Source of the DNA: Strix aluco
Taxonomy: Eukaryota; Chordata; Aves; Strigiformes; Strigidae
Assembly: GCF_031877795.1 (NCBI RefSeq)
Contig: NC_133971.1
Span: 63,362,463-63,426,462, forward strand
Direction: 5' to 3'
Length of the DNA: 64,000 nucleotides
Below are positions 50,001 through 61,815 of this stretch, piece by piece. A program made the translations under genes and the position numbers. Within the stretch, counting starts at the first letter, position 1, and every line of letters starts with the position of its first letter. Below the pieces are notes generated by a model that was not told the origin of the DNA, made no database searches, and was given only the letters and a program-made list of their open reading frames with translations.

Positions 50001-53000
50001 AAGCTTGTTTGTAACCAAAGGCATTTTTGTTCCTTATCACCCAAATTCAAGTAAGAAAACAGTGCTTTTTGGTATCACAGGGAAAATTAATTTATTAATG
50101 ATTCAGTTTTATAGTGGATCATGTAAGCATCACTAATTACAGTATTGCAGATTCTCCTTCCCCTTCCAAGTAGATGATCTCACTTGCTTTTTATGTCCTC
50201 CAGGCTTATTAATTGCTATTTGCCAAAATTCCCAAGCAAGAGTGGAATGACCCAATGCTTCCTATGTTGTCTTGGAAAGAAGATAGGAAGAATAATTTGA
50301 ATTTAAAGGTAGTGATAATGAGATCAGAAAGTGGTTTTGTACTGTACACAGCTTAATAGTTGCCCCATATTCTCCAGGGTGCTGCTGGGTATCTGCAGCA
50401 ACTCAAATTGAATCCCGTTCCAAACATTACCAGACAGCAATGCTTTGCTATTCTGTCTGTTCATCTTCATAGTGCTAGCAGGACATTTTGTCCTGAAGCT
50501 TATTACTGTCTAAAACATGTCTAAATCTTTCATTCTGTTTTTCTTTATTTTGACCATAATTTTTTTTAAAAAAAAGTGTGACTTAACAAGAAACAACTAG
50601 AGACAGGTAGTTGGCACATGCAAGGTTATTTATTCTACAAATTTATTTGTTAAGGACTATGTTTTCTGAAAGATCTACAAGGAGCCGAAGAAGGAGAGGA
50701 AGGGGAAAACAGCAGTAATAAGGTATAACGGTCATGGGTAAAGGAGATGACTACATTAATTATGACAATTGCTCTTATGGAGAAGTTGAATTCCTTGTAT
50801 TTTGTCAAAGATGTGGAGGGGTAGACTGGGTAATAAAATTATGAGTTTTTCAAAGGATGGGTTTTTTTTTTTAATCCGTCATAAAACTTCGCTATGACAA
50901 CTCTCATTACGTATCCCTTTAAGTTACGCCATTCTCTGCTGCTGCAGTTTTGACACAGAAAGGTCTGCCAGAGGCACTTTTCTAAGCTAAGTTTATTTCA
51001 ATGTACAAACAAGAGTTGTATTCATGCCTTCAGTGAATTTGAGCTTACTTGGTATTGCACTCCTTTTCCTAATTCTTACTGGTCAGCAACAGGTCAAAGA
51101 TAAAGTCTATTTCTGAACTACTGTGGTACTTAAGTGGTTCTGGGAATATCCAGTTTTAGAGCCTTTGCATCATAGTTTAAGGGATTCAGGAACCTGGCAG
51201 AGACAATGACTGCAGTTTCCTAGGACGACCTTTTCTTGTACTGACCAGGCAGCTGGAGAGCATGTTGCACAGTGGCAATCATTGCAGCAACTGTGGCCTC
51301 TTGATAATTTGGACCTACTGCATCCGATCTCATTCGTGACCTGTCAGGCCCTAGGAAGTTCTTGCAGAACAAAGCTTCCCAATATTTAGAAAGGACATAT
51401 TTGAAGCTTTCTCATCTCCTTATCTGCAGTATTGATAGATGCCACTTTTTCAGGAAGGAACACTCAACTGTGATAGACTTAACGTGGTCCAGGCAAACAC
51501 ATTTCTAGAATCACAAACATCCAGACCTAAATACTGATGAAAATGAGAAATACACATCCAAAGTTATAACAGGAGACTCTACACACAAGTTAAGTATTCT
51601 AGATACTACCTTTTAGATCAATTTTTGTTTTTTCCTTGAACAGAGAGATTCATTTATCAGTTATTTTTTTAAAAAAGAAAAGCAAACCAACATTTTAGTG
51701 TCATTAAATGCAGAAAAATCTTTCTTATCTTGAAAACTTTTCCCTGGAAAGAATTTTTTTTTCCCTTGGAAGCTCATTTGTGAGCATTTGTGTTTAAAAC
51801 GTCATCCCAGAAGTTTCACCTTTTTACTTTGCCCTCCAAATTTTTCATTTGTCTATCAAGTTTTTTTCCAAACAATAGTACACCCATTTACAGTAATGGT
51901 TTTATATTTGTTGTTTAGTTACCACTGATGAGTTTTCCACTGACAGCCTTCAACCACTGGAACACCTTCATTCAGCATTCAGAACTTGCTGAAATATATA
52001 CAGAGGCTTTGGAACACTTATGGTGTACCAGGAAAGACTTTGCAATAGAGATGAAAGAGAAAGCTTCCAAGAAAAAATAAATGCCTTGGGAAATGTTAAT
52101 TGCTGATATCCTCATACATTCCCATGTTTCCAGATACTGGGCAACTGTGATTGCTATTGCATGCAGAAAACTCATGACCTGCTTATTCCTCTTCTAAAGA
52201 AGCTGGAATGATACAGTATGTAATGTTTAAATGGCATATAAAATTGCACCAAACTGTTGATGCGCTATTTTCTTCATAGAGAAAAGTCAAAAAAACTTGC
52301 CTTAATGTTGACCTGCTGTCCTTGGTAAAGAATAGGAGAACCCAAAATATTTTGGACTAAAGATTTTGGTGGAAAAACAATGTCCATGTAGATGTACATG
52401 TAGATAGGTAGCAGCCCAATCCTATGTTGTCTCCTTTTAAAGTCCTAATGGCTTTCTCCTATTCCCCCTACATCTGCTGGAAGTGACCCCATTAATTTTT
52501 TTCTTGTCCTTAGAAGATATTATTGTGATCCACTTTAACTTTTTTTTATCTTATTTAAGCAGCACTCCTATTTCTCTGCCTAAGTGATACATAAATAAAC
52601 ACTCTTAACTCCTCTGTAGCAGGGATAAATTATTCCCAAGCCTACTACAGTGAACTAATATTTTCTGAAGGAAGAATTTCTGATCTACAGTCCCTGACAC
52701 CTTTTAAAAGAAAAGGAGACAAATGCAGGAAGATTCTCACGGTCTACCAGGGAAAGTGTGCTGAAGACTTAAGTGAAGAATAAGATGAAGGTATAAAATA
52801 AATTCCACAAATTACAGCATTTGGTTCCAGCCATCCAAATGCCTTCCCTGTAGAGCTGTCAGCCCAAACCAGATGCATACATCTAAGAAGAGCTGTCATT
52901 CAATTTTGTCCTGCAATTCTCACCAACTCCTCATTGTGTAAATACTAAGTTGTCAAGCTGGAGGGTGGCAAGTGGGAAATCTAAAGAAAAAAATCTTTAA

Positions 53001-54870
53001 TTTTGCAAGGGTTTGCGTGTTCTATAAGTTTTCCAGAAAGTGTTTTTAATATCCTGGATACCTGTTTGACTTTTGCCCTACATGATACAAGTAAATTTGT
53101 CTGTTGTAATGTTTGTCTAGATACTTTATTATTGTCATTTTAAATATGATATCATAAAGCTTTATTTTAGGCTACTCTCTTGAAAAAATGTGGATTATTC
53201 CAAGTTGCTGTATCTTCATATTCTGTTTTGTATCAGACTAACTATTAAATCCAACGGACAGAAGCTGGCTTCAAAGCTGTAGGTACTTATTAATAGAAAT
53301 ACAAAATTGCCATGGAAGCAAATGAGAAGGGCTTTGATTTCTACATAATTACTATCTGTTTAGTTTTGTTTACATAGAAATACTGATTTCCAAATAACGT
53401 TATTTTTTCTTAAACGGTCTCAAATCTAAAAAATTTGCATTTATATTTACCTAGAAAAGTGGATAAAAATCTATGGTTGATACAATCTTTTTTTCTACGA
53501 AAGGCAATAAATATGAGCTAATGCATTGTTGCTATTAATGCTAAGTGAGTCTGTTTCCCTGCTCTGAAAACATGTAACATGTTCTCCTGTTCTGTTTTTA
53601 TTTGGTTTTGATTTTTAATGTTATTTCTCTGAACTATTTTCTGCAAACTGCTTAATTGCTTACATTAGCCAGATTTTCCCCAATGAAAGGCATTCAAGAT
53701 TAGTTTCTATGCAAGAACATCTACAGTACCTCTCAAAAGAATGATGCTTCAGTAGAGTCATTTGTTAATTTGAACAAAATCTTTAGAGGTAAATTGAACC
53801 TTTTATGTGATCGGGTTGTCATTTTGCAGTGAATTATTGATTGTATAGTGCTCTATTTTAGTGTTTTAAATTTAGGATTACTATGTCTGAAGAAATCAGA
53901 ATGCATACATGTGGAAGGAGAATAGTGTCACATTCCTTTTTTTTTAAGGATTAGAACTACTGTTTTGTCAAAATAATTATAGCTGGGAGTAAGAGAATAC
54001 TGACTACAGTTGTCTGAAATTTGTGACAGAAATTGTCTGACAGTATCTGGTACCACAATTTAACATCTCAGTCTCTTTCCTCTGAGGGTTGAAGAGGGTT
54101 GAAGACATTCTTGGGTTCCTTCAATTTCTGATGCAGTTGCAGGCTTGCATGCTCCCAGTTTAGTCAAAAGAGTAGACCAGATGAATACGTGAGCACTACA
54201 CCTATAAAGCTGTAATCGTCTTTGCACTTTCCAGAATGACTGAATGAAAAGAAGAGGGTGCCAAGCAAGCAGGAAAAGAGGGGGCTTTAGGACTCAGTAC
54301 CCTTTACAGTCGAGTAACTAAACAGATTATTTTTTTCTTGCATTACATTCCCTGTCCTGACAGTCTGCCTCCACTCTCAAGAATTTTCGGTGCTCAGCAG
54401 CTACCTCTGGCAGTGTTAACGCCCCTGTGAGTTTCCTGTAGATAGATAGAAAAGCATATATGGTATAACCAGTATGTCAAGTAGCCTGACCTCTCAGCAA
54501 ACCATTTTCTTTCCTCCCTTCCTTCCTCCCTGCTTCAGTTTTGTTTACTTTTTTCCAGCAGCCCCCAGGCATGTGAATCCTTAGCAGAGAAATTATTTCA
54601 CATGTGGAAAGGAGACACAGGCCTGCTGCAATTTACCCTGTACAGCAACCCCATAGAGAATAGAGGAGTATGGATAGAAGACAAGCTTTAAAATAATTTT
54701 GAGTTCACCTAAACAATTATGTGAGGAGTTAAACAGATGAGATTAAAGCAGATATGAAAGAGGTTGTTCATGTAATTAATATATCACTCTGCAGATACCT
54801 CAGAAATCATAGTCCCCACCAAGAAATTTCTAAGAGTTAATTCAGTAGGCTCCTTCAGCAAGCCCTTAAA
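47098..54870. other. PHAX 3' flank and intergenic, no further gene recognised
   Basis: The 3'UTR end is not determined: ATTAAA candidates lie at 47134-47139 and 47398-47403, and no AATAAA is close to the stop. A perfect hairpin sits at 47226-47260. A GC-richer patch at 49090-49400 carries a 164-codon minus ORF of uncertain meaning. Otherwise AT-rich with no recognised exon. Confidence 0.5.
47226..47260. repeat. perfect inverted repeat: 16-bp stem, 3-nt loop
   Basis: AAAATTTAGCTAAGAA, loop CAT, then its exact reverse complement. It lies 129 bp after the PHAX stop, probably within the 3'UTR, where it would form an RNA hairpin. Confidence 0.9.
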
Positions 54871-55440
54871 AAATTGAGAAATAGAATAGATTAGAATAGT
54901 TCCAGTTGGAAAGGACATAAAACAATCATCTAGTCCCACCTGCCTGACCACTCCAGAGCTGACCAAGAGTTAGTCTATTATTGAGGGCATTGTCCAAATG
55001 CCTCTGAAACACTGACAGGCTTAGGGCATTGACAGCCTCTCAAGGTAGCCTGTTTCAGTGTCTGGCCACCCTCTTGGTAAAGGAATCCTTCCTAATATCA
55101 AGTCTGAGCCTCCCTTGATGCAGCTTTGAATCACTCCCCCACATCCTATCACTGGATCCCAGGGAGAAGAGATCAGCAGATCCCTGTCTACTTCCTCTCT
55201 TCAGAAAGCTGTAGAGAGCAATGAGGTTGCTCCTCAGCCACCTTCTCTCCAAACTAGACAAACACAGAGTCCTCAGCCACTCTTCACAGGACATGCCTTC
55301 TGGCCCTTCCACCAGCTTTATTGCTCTCCTCTGGACTCATTCCTTGTAAATTGTTAACATCCTTTTTAAATTGTGGGGCCCAGAACTGCATACAGAACAG
55401 CACACAATACTCCTTTGGCTTTTCTGGAGCTTTTGGGAGC
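54871..55440 (-). mobile_element. CR1 LINE 3' part, antisense, old copy
   Basis: Starting at 54878, AGAATAGAATAGATTAGAATAG (a decayed octamer-like tail) is followed by CCAGTTGGAAAGGACATAAA, ATCATCTAGTCCCACCTGCC and, from about 55060, the antisense of the CR1 RT C-terminus (minus frame 55055-55312 contains SCEEWLRTLCLSSLERRWLR). More diverged than the copy at 30.9 kb. Confidence 0.93.
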
Positions 55441-58400
55441 TGCCAATTTTGTCTAGGGAATCTTAAGCCTTCCAGCTAATCTTAAGCCTTCTAGCTGTGA
55501 ACTGGAACTAATAATACTGCTAAACCATCTCTGTAAAATTACTTTATATGAGAAATAGTTTTTAAATATTTTATTTTTATGAGACAATGAGTTTAAATGG
55601 GCAAAAGCAGGGAATTCTTCCATGAAGATGTAATTACATGCAATTTCAAAACTGGCATGTGTTCATCATGGTTCAGAAACTCCTAAAAATTACTAAAAGT
55701 AGATAGATGCGCCTTGACCTTTCAGATCAAGATAAAGTGGTTAGATGCTAACAGTTCAACAGGCAATACTTCTAGCCTTTGAATTGAGAACACCATGCAG
55801 TATGATTTAATGAACCTCTTTCAAAAGCCGGAGGCTGCAATGAAGTACATACAAGTGGCCTGAGAATGATGTTCATTGCTGTGTATGTTACCAGGTCACA
55901 CCACAGGAAACAAGGCTGTGCTACTGCTTTCATTTATTTATCAATCTTTGATCTTGCACTGGGCAGAAAAGAGAGGAAAACATTTCCAGTGAAACAAAAT
56001 TAGAAGAATAAACTGGTTTATTACTATGCTTTCTGTTCTTGTTCAGAAGAACTTTAGAGTTGAAAATGTTGTTGGTATTTGTGAAGTACTGAGGCTGTTT
56101 GAGAAAGCTTTTTTTCATAAAAAGTTGGGGGTTGTTTGGTTTTTTTTTTTTCATAACCCAGTGATTGACCCTCCTTATCTATAGAGTTGTGTTAGGAAAA
56201 GTAATTTTATTTAAGAGATTTCACTATTATTGAGAGGAGGGGGAGAGAACTATGTGAGAAAAATGTCACCTCTATGTTACCTGAGCCACTAGTATGGCTG
56301 TTCCTGCATTTCTGCATGCTTATGGCTCTCTCCAGAATACTGCTACTCATGGAGCATGGTGACTGGCCATCGTTGCTCTTCCTTACACAAGTACAACCAA
56401 GGGTTTGCTCCAGTTGTCTTTAAAGGTGATCAGACTTCACCTGCAGAATGGGTGACCAATGAGTCATTTTTAAATGTTTCAAATCAGAGCAATAGTTTCT
56501 ACCCTGTTTATTGTAGAGTATTTCGGTGAGAGAGTTGGACCTTCAAGGAGGTGGAGCTCAGCCTCAACTGGGAGTCAGTTTATCCCCCATTGCTGGAGAA
56601 AGGGAAAAATGTTAAGGGTCACAGGGCTAAGAGTATTTGAAAGCTGCCAGATGTCATTCAGGAGGCTTGAGAGAAATTGGTTGTATTTTGTTAAACCGAA
56701 AAGACATAGGAAAGAGTTAGGTTCAGTGACTCTGGAGTTTCAGGTTGAAGACCAAAGCAGTTACATCCCAGAAGGAAATTCTCTCCAGATGCTCAAGAAT
56801 GTGAAGCAGCTAGGAAGAAGTCTGGATCTGATGAGTGGTGGGAGGCCAAGCTTCCCCAGAAGAAGATTAATCGAGGAGAAAGCACTTTGTTGTCTAAAAT
56901 CTGTAAAGGAGATGTTAGCAGCATGACCTGGAGCTAAACACAGTAAACTCTGTTTTGGAGTGATGCTGGGGGCTGACTGAAATCCAAATAGGGACACATG
57001 CACCATACCCTTGGCTAAGCATCAACAGGAAAATGAAAAAAAAAAAATTAGCCAAACCTAATTTGAAAAATGCTGACAAAGTGTGTCATCTCTCCTCTTC
57101 TCTAAGTGTCGCTCCTACACCAAGTGTTTCCTAGCAAAGGACAAGCATGGAAACAGCTTTTGCTCAAAAGAAGCTGGCCATGGGGTTAAGTTTGCACAGG
57201 TTGCATGTGTTTATCAAAACCAGCAGTAATCCTATTTACTTTTAAAAGTAATAAAAAAGCTAATGTATTAGTATTGCTTTGTGACTTCAGGTCAGTTCTC
57301 TGAAAGCAGTTTTATGATGTTTGGTTGTAGATCTTTATTTTTTAAACTTTAAAGCTTAGTCAGGTAATTATGCAGGAATTACCAGGAGAGGGGGAAGGAT
57401 TAATGAGTTTTCTGTCCTAAAGAATGCAAAAAAAAAAAAAAAAAAAAGTAACAATTCACATTTTTAAGGTATCTGTGTTTAGGGTAGTCTCTTCCAATGC
57501 TTGGCAGTTGATTCAAAACGGAGCATGAATTTTATCCCACACACTGAATATAAAATAAATTACTTTCCTTATTCCCTCTTGGTTCTTGCTCTACATGATA
57601 TTTCTCTCACGTAATATGCTTAGATATTGGAATTCAGAAAAGGAAGTGGTGTTTTGCAGTGGCATATTTAGTGGAAATCACAAGCAAGAAAACAAAGCTA
57701 CAACCTGAAAGGCAGGGAAGAAGGCCACAGATTTTGTTTCTTTAGGTCCCTAGCCCAGAACTTTGGAGAGCATATCTTGCAGGTTCACTATTGTCTAGTT
57801 GTATGTGTATTTTCAGAACTATGTTATCTCTGCAAGATGTTGAAGCAATTTTAGCACAAGGCCTGAAAGAATTATTCAGATGTCTTTGAACTTTTTGAAC
57901 CAGTTGAGCAACTATTTAAGCCTTCAAGAAGGTTGGAAGATGAACGGATTCTTAGAGTTTGCAAATATAATTCTAGAAAGGCATAGGAGTTTTCTTTTGC
58001 AGCCAGCATATCAGATTCGTATCAGTTACCTTATTTGTATTACACTACTTGCTTTACAAGACCCTATAGGAAGTATGGGGTTTTTTAAAAAGACTTTGTT
58101 ATCAAAAACTTTTTTTTCCTGCTCACAGACTACTACAAAGTATAGCACTTTTTATTCATGAGATAAGATTTCTGTCTAGTAATTCTAAAATGGAGTTTTT
58201 ATCTGTAAGAATATTAACTCAAGTTCTTTTTCGGTACTCTTGTCCTCTTCGCAGCAGTTAACACTGTTTGCCATTTCAATAATGCTTCAAGAGAAGTATA
58301 CAGAATTTACTTCTGCAAATGCGTGCAGAATCAAATAAGAGCCTTTTATAAAATCCTCTCCTCTGCTGAACAGAGCAGATCCCATCAAAGTTGGCATGGA

Positions 58401-59010
58401 TGAGCAGTAATTTATCCCTGGATGGAATTTGGCCCTTTGTGAGATGCCATTTGGAATTAATATCCAAACCATGAGGACCTAAGCTTTAGGATTCCAAAAA
58501 AACTTCATGTGCAAGGCAGCCAATGATGAGTGTAAAACAATTTTACAATGATCCAAGTAAAATAATTGCCCAGGTGAAAATTAAGAGAGTACATGAAATT
58601 TAGGAAGGTGTGACCTAAAAACACTGATTACCTGTCCTGCTTAGAGAAATCTCTAAACATATTGTAATTCTAAATGTAATTTCTAGTGCTTAATCAGGAA
58701 ACACTGTAGTGGTACATGTAAGGCTTTTACATGTGGCTAAGAACCGTATATATACTCAGTGTGTTACTGATTGTTACTGATTTGTTATTGAGTTGATGAT
58801 TTCTGGCAATTTTGATAAGGAATGATTAGGACTAATCAATTAAATGGAATTTCACTGGGATATCAGTTTTTATAAAAGTGGTGTAATGTTTTAAGTAGTC
58901 ATAGAGATATTGTATTTATTTAAAACTAACCATACAACCAGTTTTGCTGCTAGACTGTTCAGTAAGGACGATTTATTGCCCTGTAGACCAGGATGCTTTA
59001 AAAGTTACAA
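55441..59010. other. intergenic, no gene recognised
   Basis: AT-rich with a poly(A) run at 57427-57447. A 150-codon plus ORF (56474-56926) has a somewhat protein-like second half but no recognised family, so it is not called as a gene. Confidence 0.5.
57427..57447 (+). repeat. poly(A) run
   Basis: About 20 uninterrupted A; no retroposon body recognised. Confidence 0.85.
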
Positions 59011-59390
59011 TGTGAAAGGGCATCGAAGCATGTTAAAATCACCATGTGAGCCAAAGTCCTTGAGTCAAGGACATTGGAGGGTCTTTCTTTTAGGTCAGTA
59101 GTCCGTGGTGGTCACAGAAGCAGCCCCCCAACTCATTTCAGGACTCAAGGGCGCATGACCGGAAAGAGGTGGGAATAAGAAAATGAGTTACAGGGATTAG
59201 CATGTTTATGTATGAGAACTTGATTAATATGTATTCCTGTATCCTATATAATCAGCATGCTACATGAGTCAGGTGTGTGTTACTGGTGAGACAACTCCCC
59301 TACGCACCCCACCCGGCCATTCATAAAGGAGTGTCTGCTTATCTACATCACATTGGTGTCGATAAATTCTTTTATCCCATTTTGGTGACA
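59011..59390 (+). mobile_element. 5' LTR of a class I endogenous retrovirus (approximate)
   Basis: The start TGTGAAAGGG and end TTTGGTGACA give TG...CA termini, but the 5' limit is a best guess. TATA-like TATATAAT is at 59245-59252. CATAAA at 59322-59327, in the context CATAAAGGAGTGTCTGC, is a one-base variant of the AATAAA signal and places R/U5. A putative primer-binding site follows within 6 bp and retroviral coding sequence lies downstream in the same orientation. The 3' LTR is beyond the window, so no target-site duplication can be checked. Confidence 0.7.
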
Positions 59391-59900
59391 GTTTCTGGTG
59401 ACCCAGATGGGAGTTTGCTGAAAGAGACCGGAGGAGTCAGGGACCTGATCAGTTCCTACTGGCACCGAGGAATTCTCGGGAATAACCATCGATCCCTGAT
59501 CTATAAGGCTATTTGCGACGTCCCCTGGAATTGGTAAGACACTTCTTATTTGGTTTGGTTTGGAAAGTCTGCATGTCAGACATGGTGAAAGCTGCTCAGA
59601 GTTGTTCAAAGGGTACCCATTTGGATTGGGATCCTAGGCATCTGCCCATAAGACATAAGCAAAAGCTATTGCGGCGTTGGACAAATTTGGGTATTGGAAA
59701 AACCTATATGCTGTAGGTTTTTGTTTGTATTTTGGAAAAAAAATTGGTGATGTTTGTGTGAGTTTGAGATGTACAAGTAAGTATGAAGCGAGTGTGGATT
59801 TCGGATCCGCGGTTCTGTTATCCTGCAAGGGGTGCAGCTGGAGAAGAACGAAGCAAAAGATTGAGTGATTGTGTGTGTGTGAATTTTAAAATATTTTGAA
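59391..59900 (+). other. ERV leader with primer-binding site and splice donor
   Basis: TGGTGACCCAGATGGGAG at 59396-59413 is the likely PBS. Its first nine bases fit the tRNA-Trp type, the rest does not, so the tRNA is uncertain. A strong donor, ATTG/GTAAGAC, at 59533/59534 could be the one used for a spliced env transcript. The rest is non-coding leader (packaging region expected here). Small ORFs are not credible. Confidence 0.6.
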
Positions 59901-60278
59901 ATGACATCTAAACTAACACATTTGTTCAAGAGTGAGAGTGTTGGTAATCTGGCTTTTGATGAAAAGGTACCAAAGAGTTCCCCATTAGGATGTCTGTTAG
60001 CACACTGGGGAGAAATACATGATGACTTATATAAAAGTCAAATGATAGAGTATTATAATCATTGGTGGCCTTTATATGTTTTTGGAAGATCAGGAAAAGT
60101 GGCCTACCAATGGAACTTTGGAGGAGGATTTGTGAATTCTGGAAACCAAGATTTTAATGCACCCCTAGGAATAAATCAGTGTGCTTATTGCAGAGAAGAA
60201 GGGCATTGGAAACGAGAACGTCCAAAGATGAGGGGTGGTCAGCAAGAGGCAGCAAGAGTAGTGATCCTAGATGCATGA
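59901..60278 (+). pseudogene. gag: ERV gag, internally deleted (matrix part joined to nucleocapsid)
   Basis: 125 codons. The first ~75 residues resemble a gammaretroviral matrix (LGCLLAHWGEIHDDL, EYYNHWWPLY). After a short linker the frame is already in nucleocapsid (CAYCREEGHWKRERPK), so most of matrix C-terminus, p12 and capsid is missing without loss of frame. Residue 2 is Thr, so the usual N-myristoylation Gly is absent. The zinc knuckle has lost its last Cys (CGT Arg at 60219-60221). It ends at TGA 60276-60278, exactly where gammaretroviral gag stops before pol. It cannot make a working capsid. Confidence 0.88.
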
Positions 60279-60496
60279 AGGGGACCAGAGGAGAACCCAG
60301 CTGAACATCTGGTTGTAGTTAAGCTGGGAGAAAAAGAAGCTAAGTTTTTAGTAGATACAGGAGCAACATTTTCAGTATTGAATACCTGTAAAGGGAAATT
60401 GGGAATGAAAACAGCAAACATAAGGGGAGCAACAGGGAAAGAAGAAAAAACAACCCCTGGATTTAAAATTTGGGAACAAAGTAATTACACATGAAT
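60279..60496 (+). pseudogene. pro: ERV protease region (in frame after the gag stop)
   Basis: Directly in the gag frame after TGA 60276. Contains the aspartic protease motif DTGA (60354-60365) in the context KFLVDTGATFSVLN. The frame then runs into a stop at about 60492, while the matching C-terminal part continues in the next frame, so a frameshift lies between about 60445 (an A6 run) and 60480. Read-through of the gag stop is the family's normal way of making Gag-Pol. Confidence 0.85.
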
Positions 60497-60498
60497 TC

Positions 60499-61182
60499 TT
60501 GTATGTACCAGAACGTCCGATACCCTTGTTAGGATGGGATTTGTTGTCCAAATTAAATGCACAAATTGTTTTTGAGGAAGGGGAACTCTTTCTAAAAATA
60601 CCTGAGTCAAAGACAGGAGGAATCTTGATGATACAAGAAAGAATAAAACCCCAAGAAATTCTGCAGGAAGTAGATCTAGCAGTAATCTCTACAGTATATG
60701 AAACAGATAAACCTGGCAAAGCAAAATTAGCACCACCTGTGAAAGTAGAATTGAAGGAGGGTGCAAGACCAGTAAGGATTAAACAGTACCCGATTAAACC
60801 AGAAGTTAGATGGGGAATTAAGAAATGGATTGACAAATTTCTGGAGTATAAAATACTTGACGAATGTGAATCTGAATATAATACTCCAATTTTACTGGCT
60901 AGGAAACCTTCAGATGAATATAGGTTAGTACAAGATTTAAGAGCACCAAATCAGATAGCTAAGGACATTTATCCTGTAGTGGCAAATCCATATACATTGT
61001 TGACAACATTAAAAGAGACCCAACAGTGGTTTACAGTGCTTGATTTAAAGGATGCTTTCTTTTGCATATGTCTGGAGAAGGGAAGCAGAAAATTGTTTGC
61101 CTTTGATTGGGAAAATCCACAAACGGGGCAAAAGATGCAATTGACATGGACGAGACTACCCCGAGGATTTAAAAAAAAATAG
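60499..61182 (+). pseudogene. pol: ERV pol: end of protease and first half of reverse transcriptase
   Basis: 228 codons, opening YVPERPIPLLGWDLL (the end of protease), a linker, then RT fingers/palm: VKQYPI-like stretch, PILLARKPSDEYRLVQDLRA and WFTVLDLKDAFFCI, which holds the first catalytic Asp. The frame ends in a stop right after an A9 run (61171-61179), where the conserved palm sequence continues one frame over. Confidence 0.93.
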
Positions 61183-61356
61183 CCTGACCATGTTTGGAAG
61201 TCAGCTGGTGAAGGAACTTGAAGTATGGAAACAGGATGTTACATGGCCAAAGCCTGGACACTTACTTTTGCAATATGTGGACGACATACTGATTGCTACA
61301 GAAGAAAGATCCACCTGCATAAAGGTTACAATAGAACTTTTAAATTTTTTTTCGGA
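61180..61356 (+). pseudogene. pol: ERV pol: RT palm with YVDD active site
   Basis: In the frame after the A9 run, SLTMFGSQLVKELEVW leads to the RT active site YVDD (61274-61285, LLLQYVDDILIA). Both catalytic Asp are intact. The frame hits TAA at about 61358, just after a T8 run (61345-61352) at which the conserved sequence shifts frame again. Confidence 0.9.
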
Positions 61357-61815
61357 CTAAATGGGTACAAGGTATCCAGAAATAAAGCCCAAATAGCTAA
61401 GCCATTGTATGAAACTCAAAAGAACTTTCCCTTTTTATGGGGCCCGCATCAGAAACAGGCCTTTAAAGACTTAAAACAAGTTCTAATGTCTGCACCTGCC
61501 CTGGGACTTCCAGATTTAACCAAAGATTTCCAGTTGTTTGTTTATGAAAGACAACATCTGTTGTTTGTTTATGAAAGACAACATGCTGACCCAGAGAACA
61601 GAAAGTTGAAAGAGACCAGTGGATACTTTTCCAAACAGTTGGATACTGTGAGTAAAGGATGGCCTGCTTGCCTTCGAGCAGTTGCTGTTACAGTAATGCT
61701 TATTCAAGAGGCCCGGAAATTGACTTTGGGAAGAACAATAACAGTATATGTCCCCCATATGGTGATAACTGTTTTAGAACAAAAGGGGGGCATTGGTTGT
61801 CCCCAAGCAGAATGA
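61353..61815 (+). pseudogene. pol: ERV pol: RT thumb remnant and connection domain
   Basis: After the T8 run the frame reads FGLNGYKVSRNKAQIAKPLYE. About 50 residues that normally lie between the KAQI and PLYE motifs are missing, so there is an internal thumb deletion near 61395. The connection domain follows (MSAPALGLPDLTKDFQLFVYERQ), with a 27-bp tandem duplication at 61534-61587. It ends at a stop just past a G6 run (61785-61790), where the sequence shifts frame. Confidence 0.9.
61534..61587 (+). repeat. 27-bp tandem duplication inside pol
   Basis: TTGTTTGTTTATGAAAGACA plus seven bases is present twice (61534-61560, 61561-61587), differing only in the last two bases. It preserves the frame and adds nine residues (LFVYERQH repeated). 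Confidence 0.95.
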
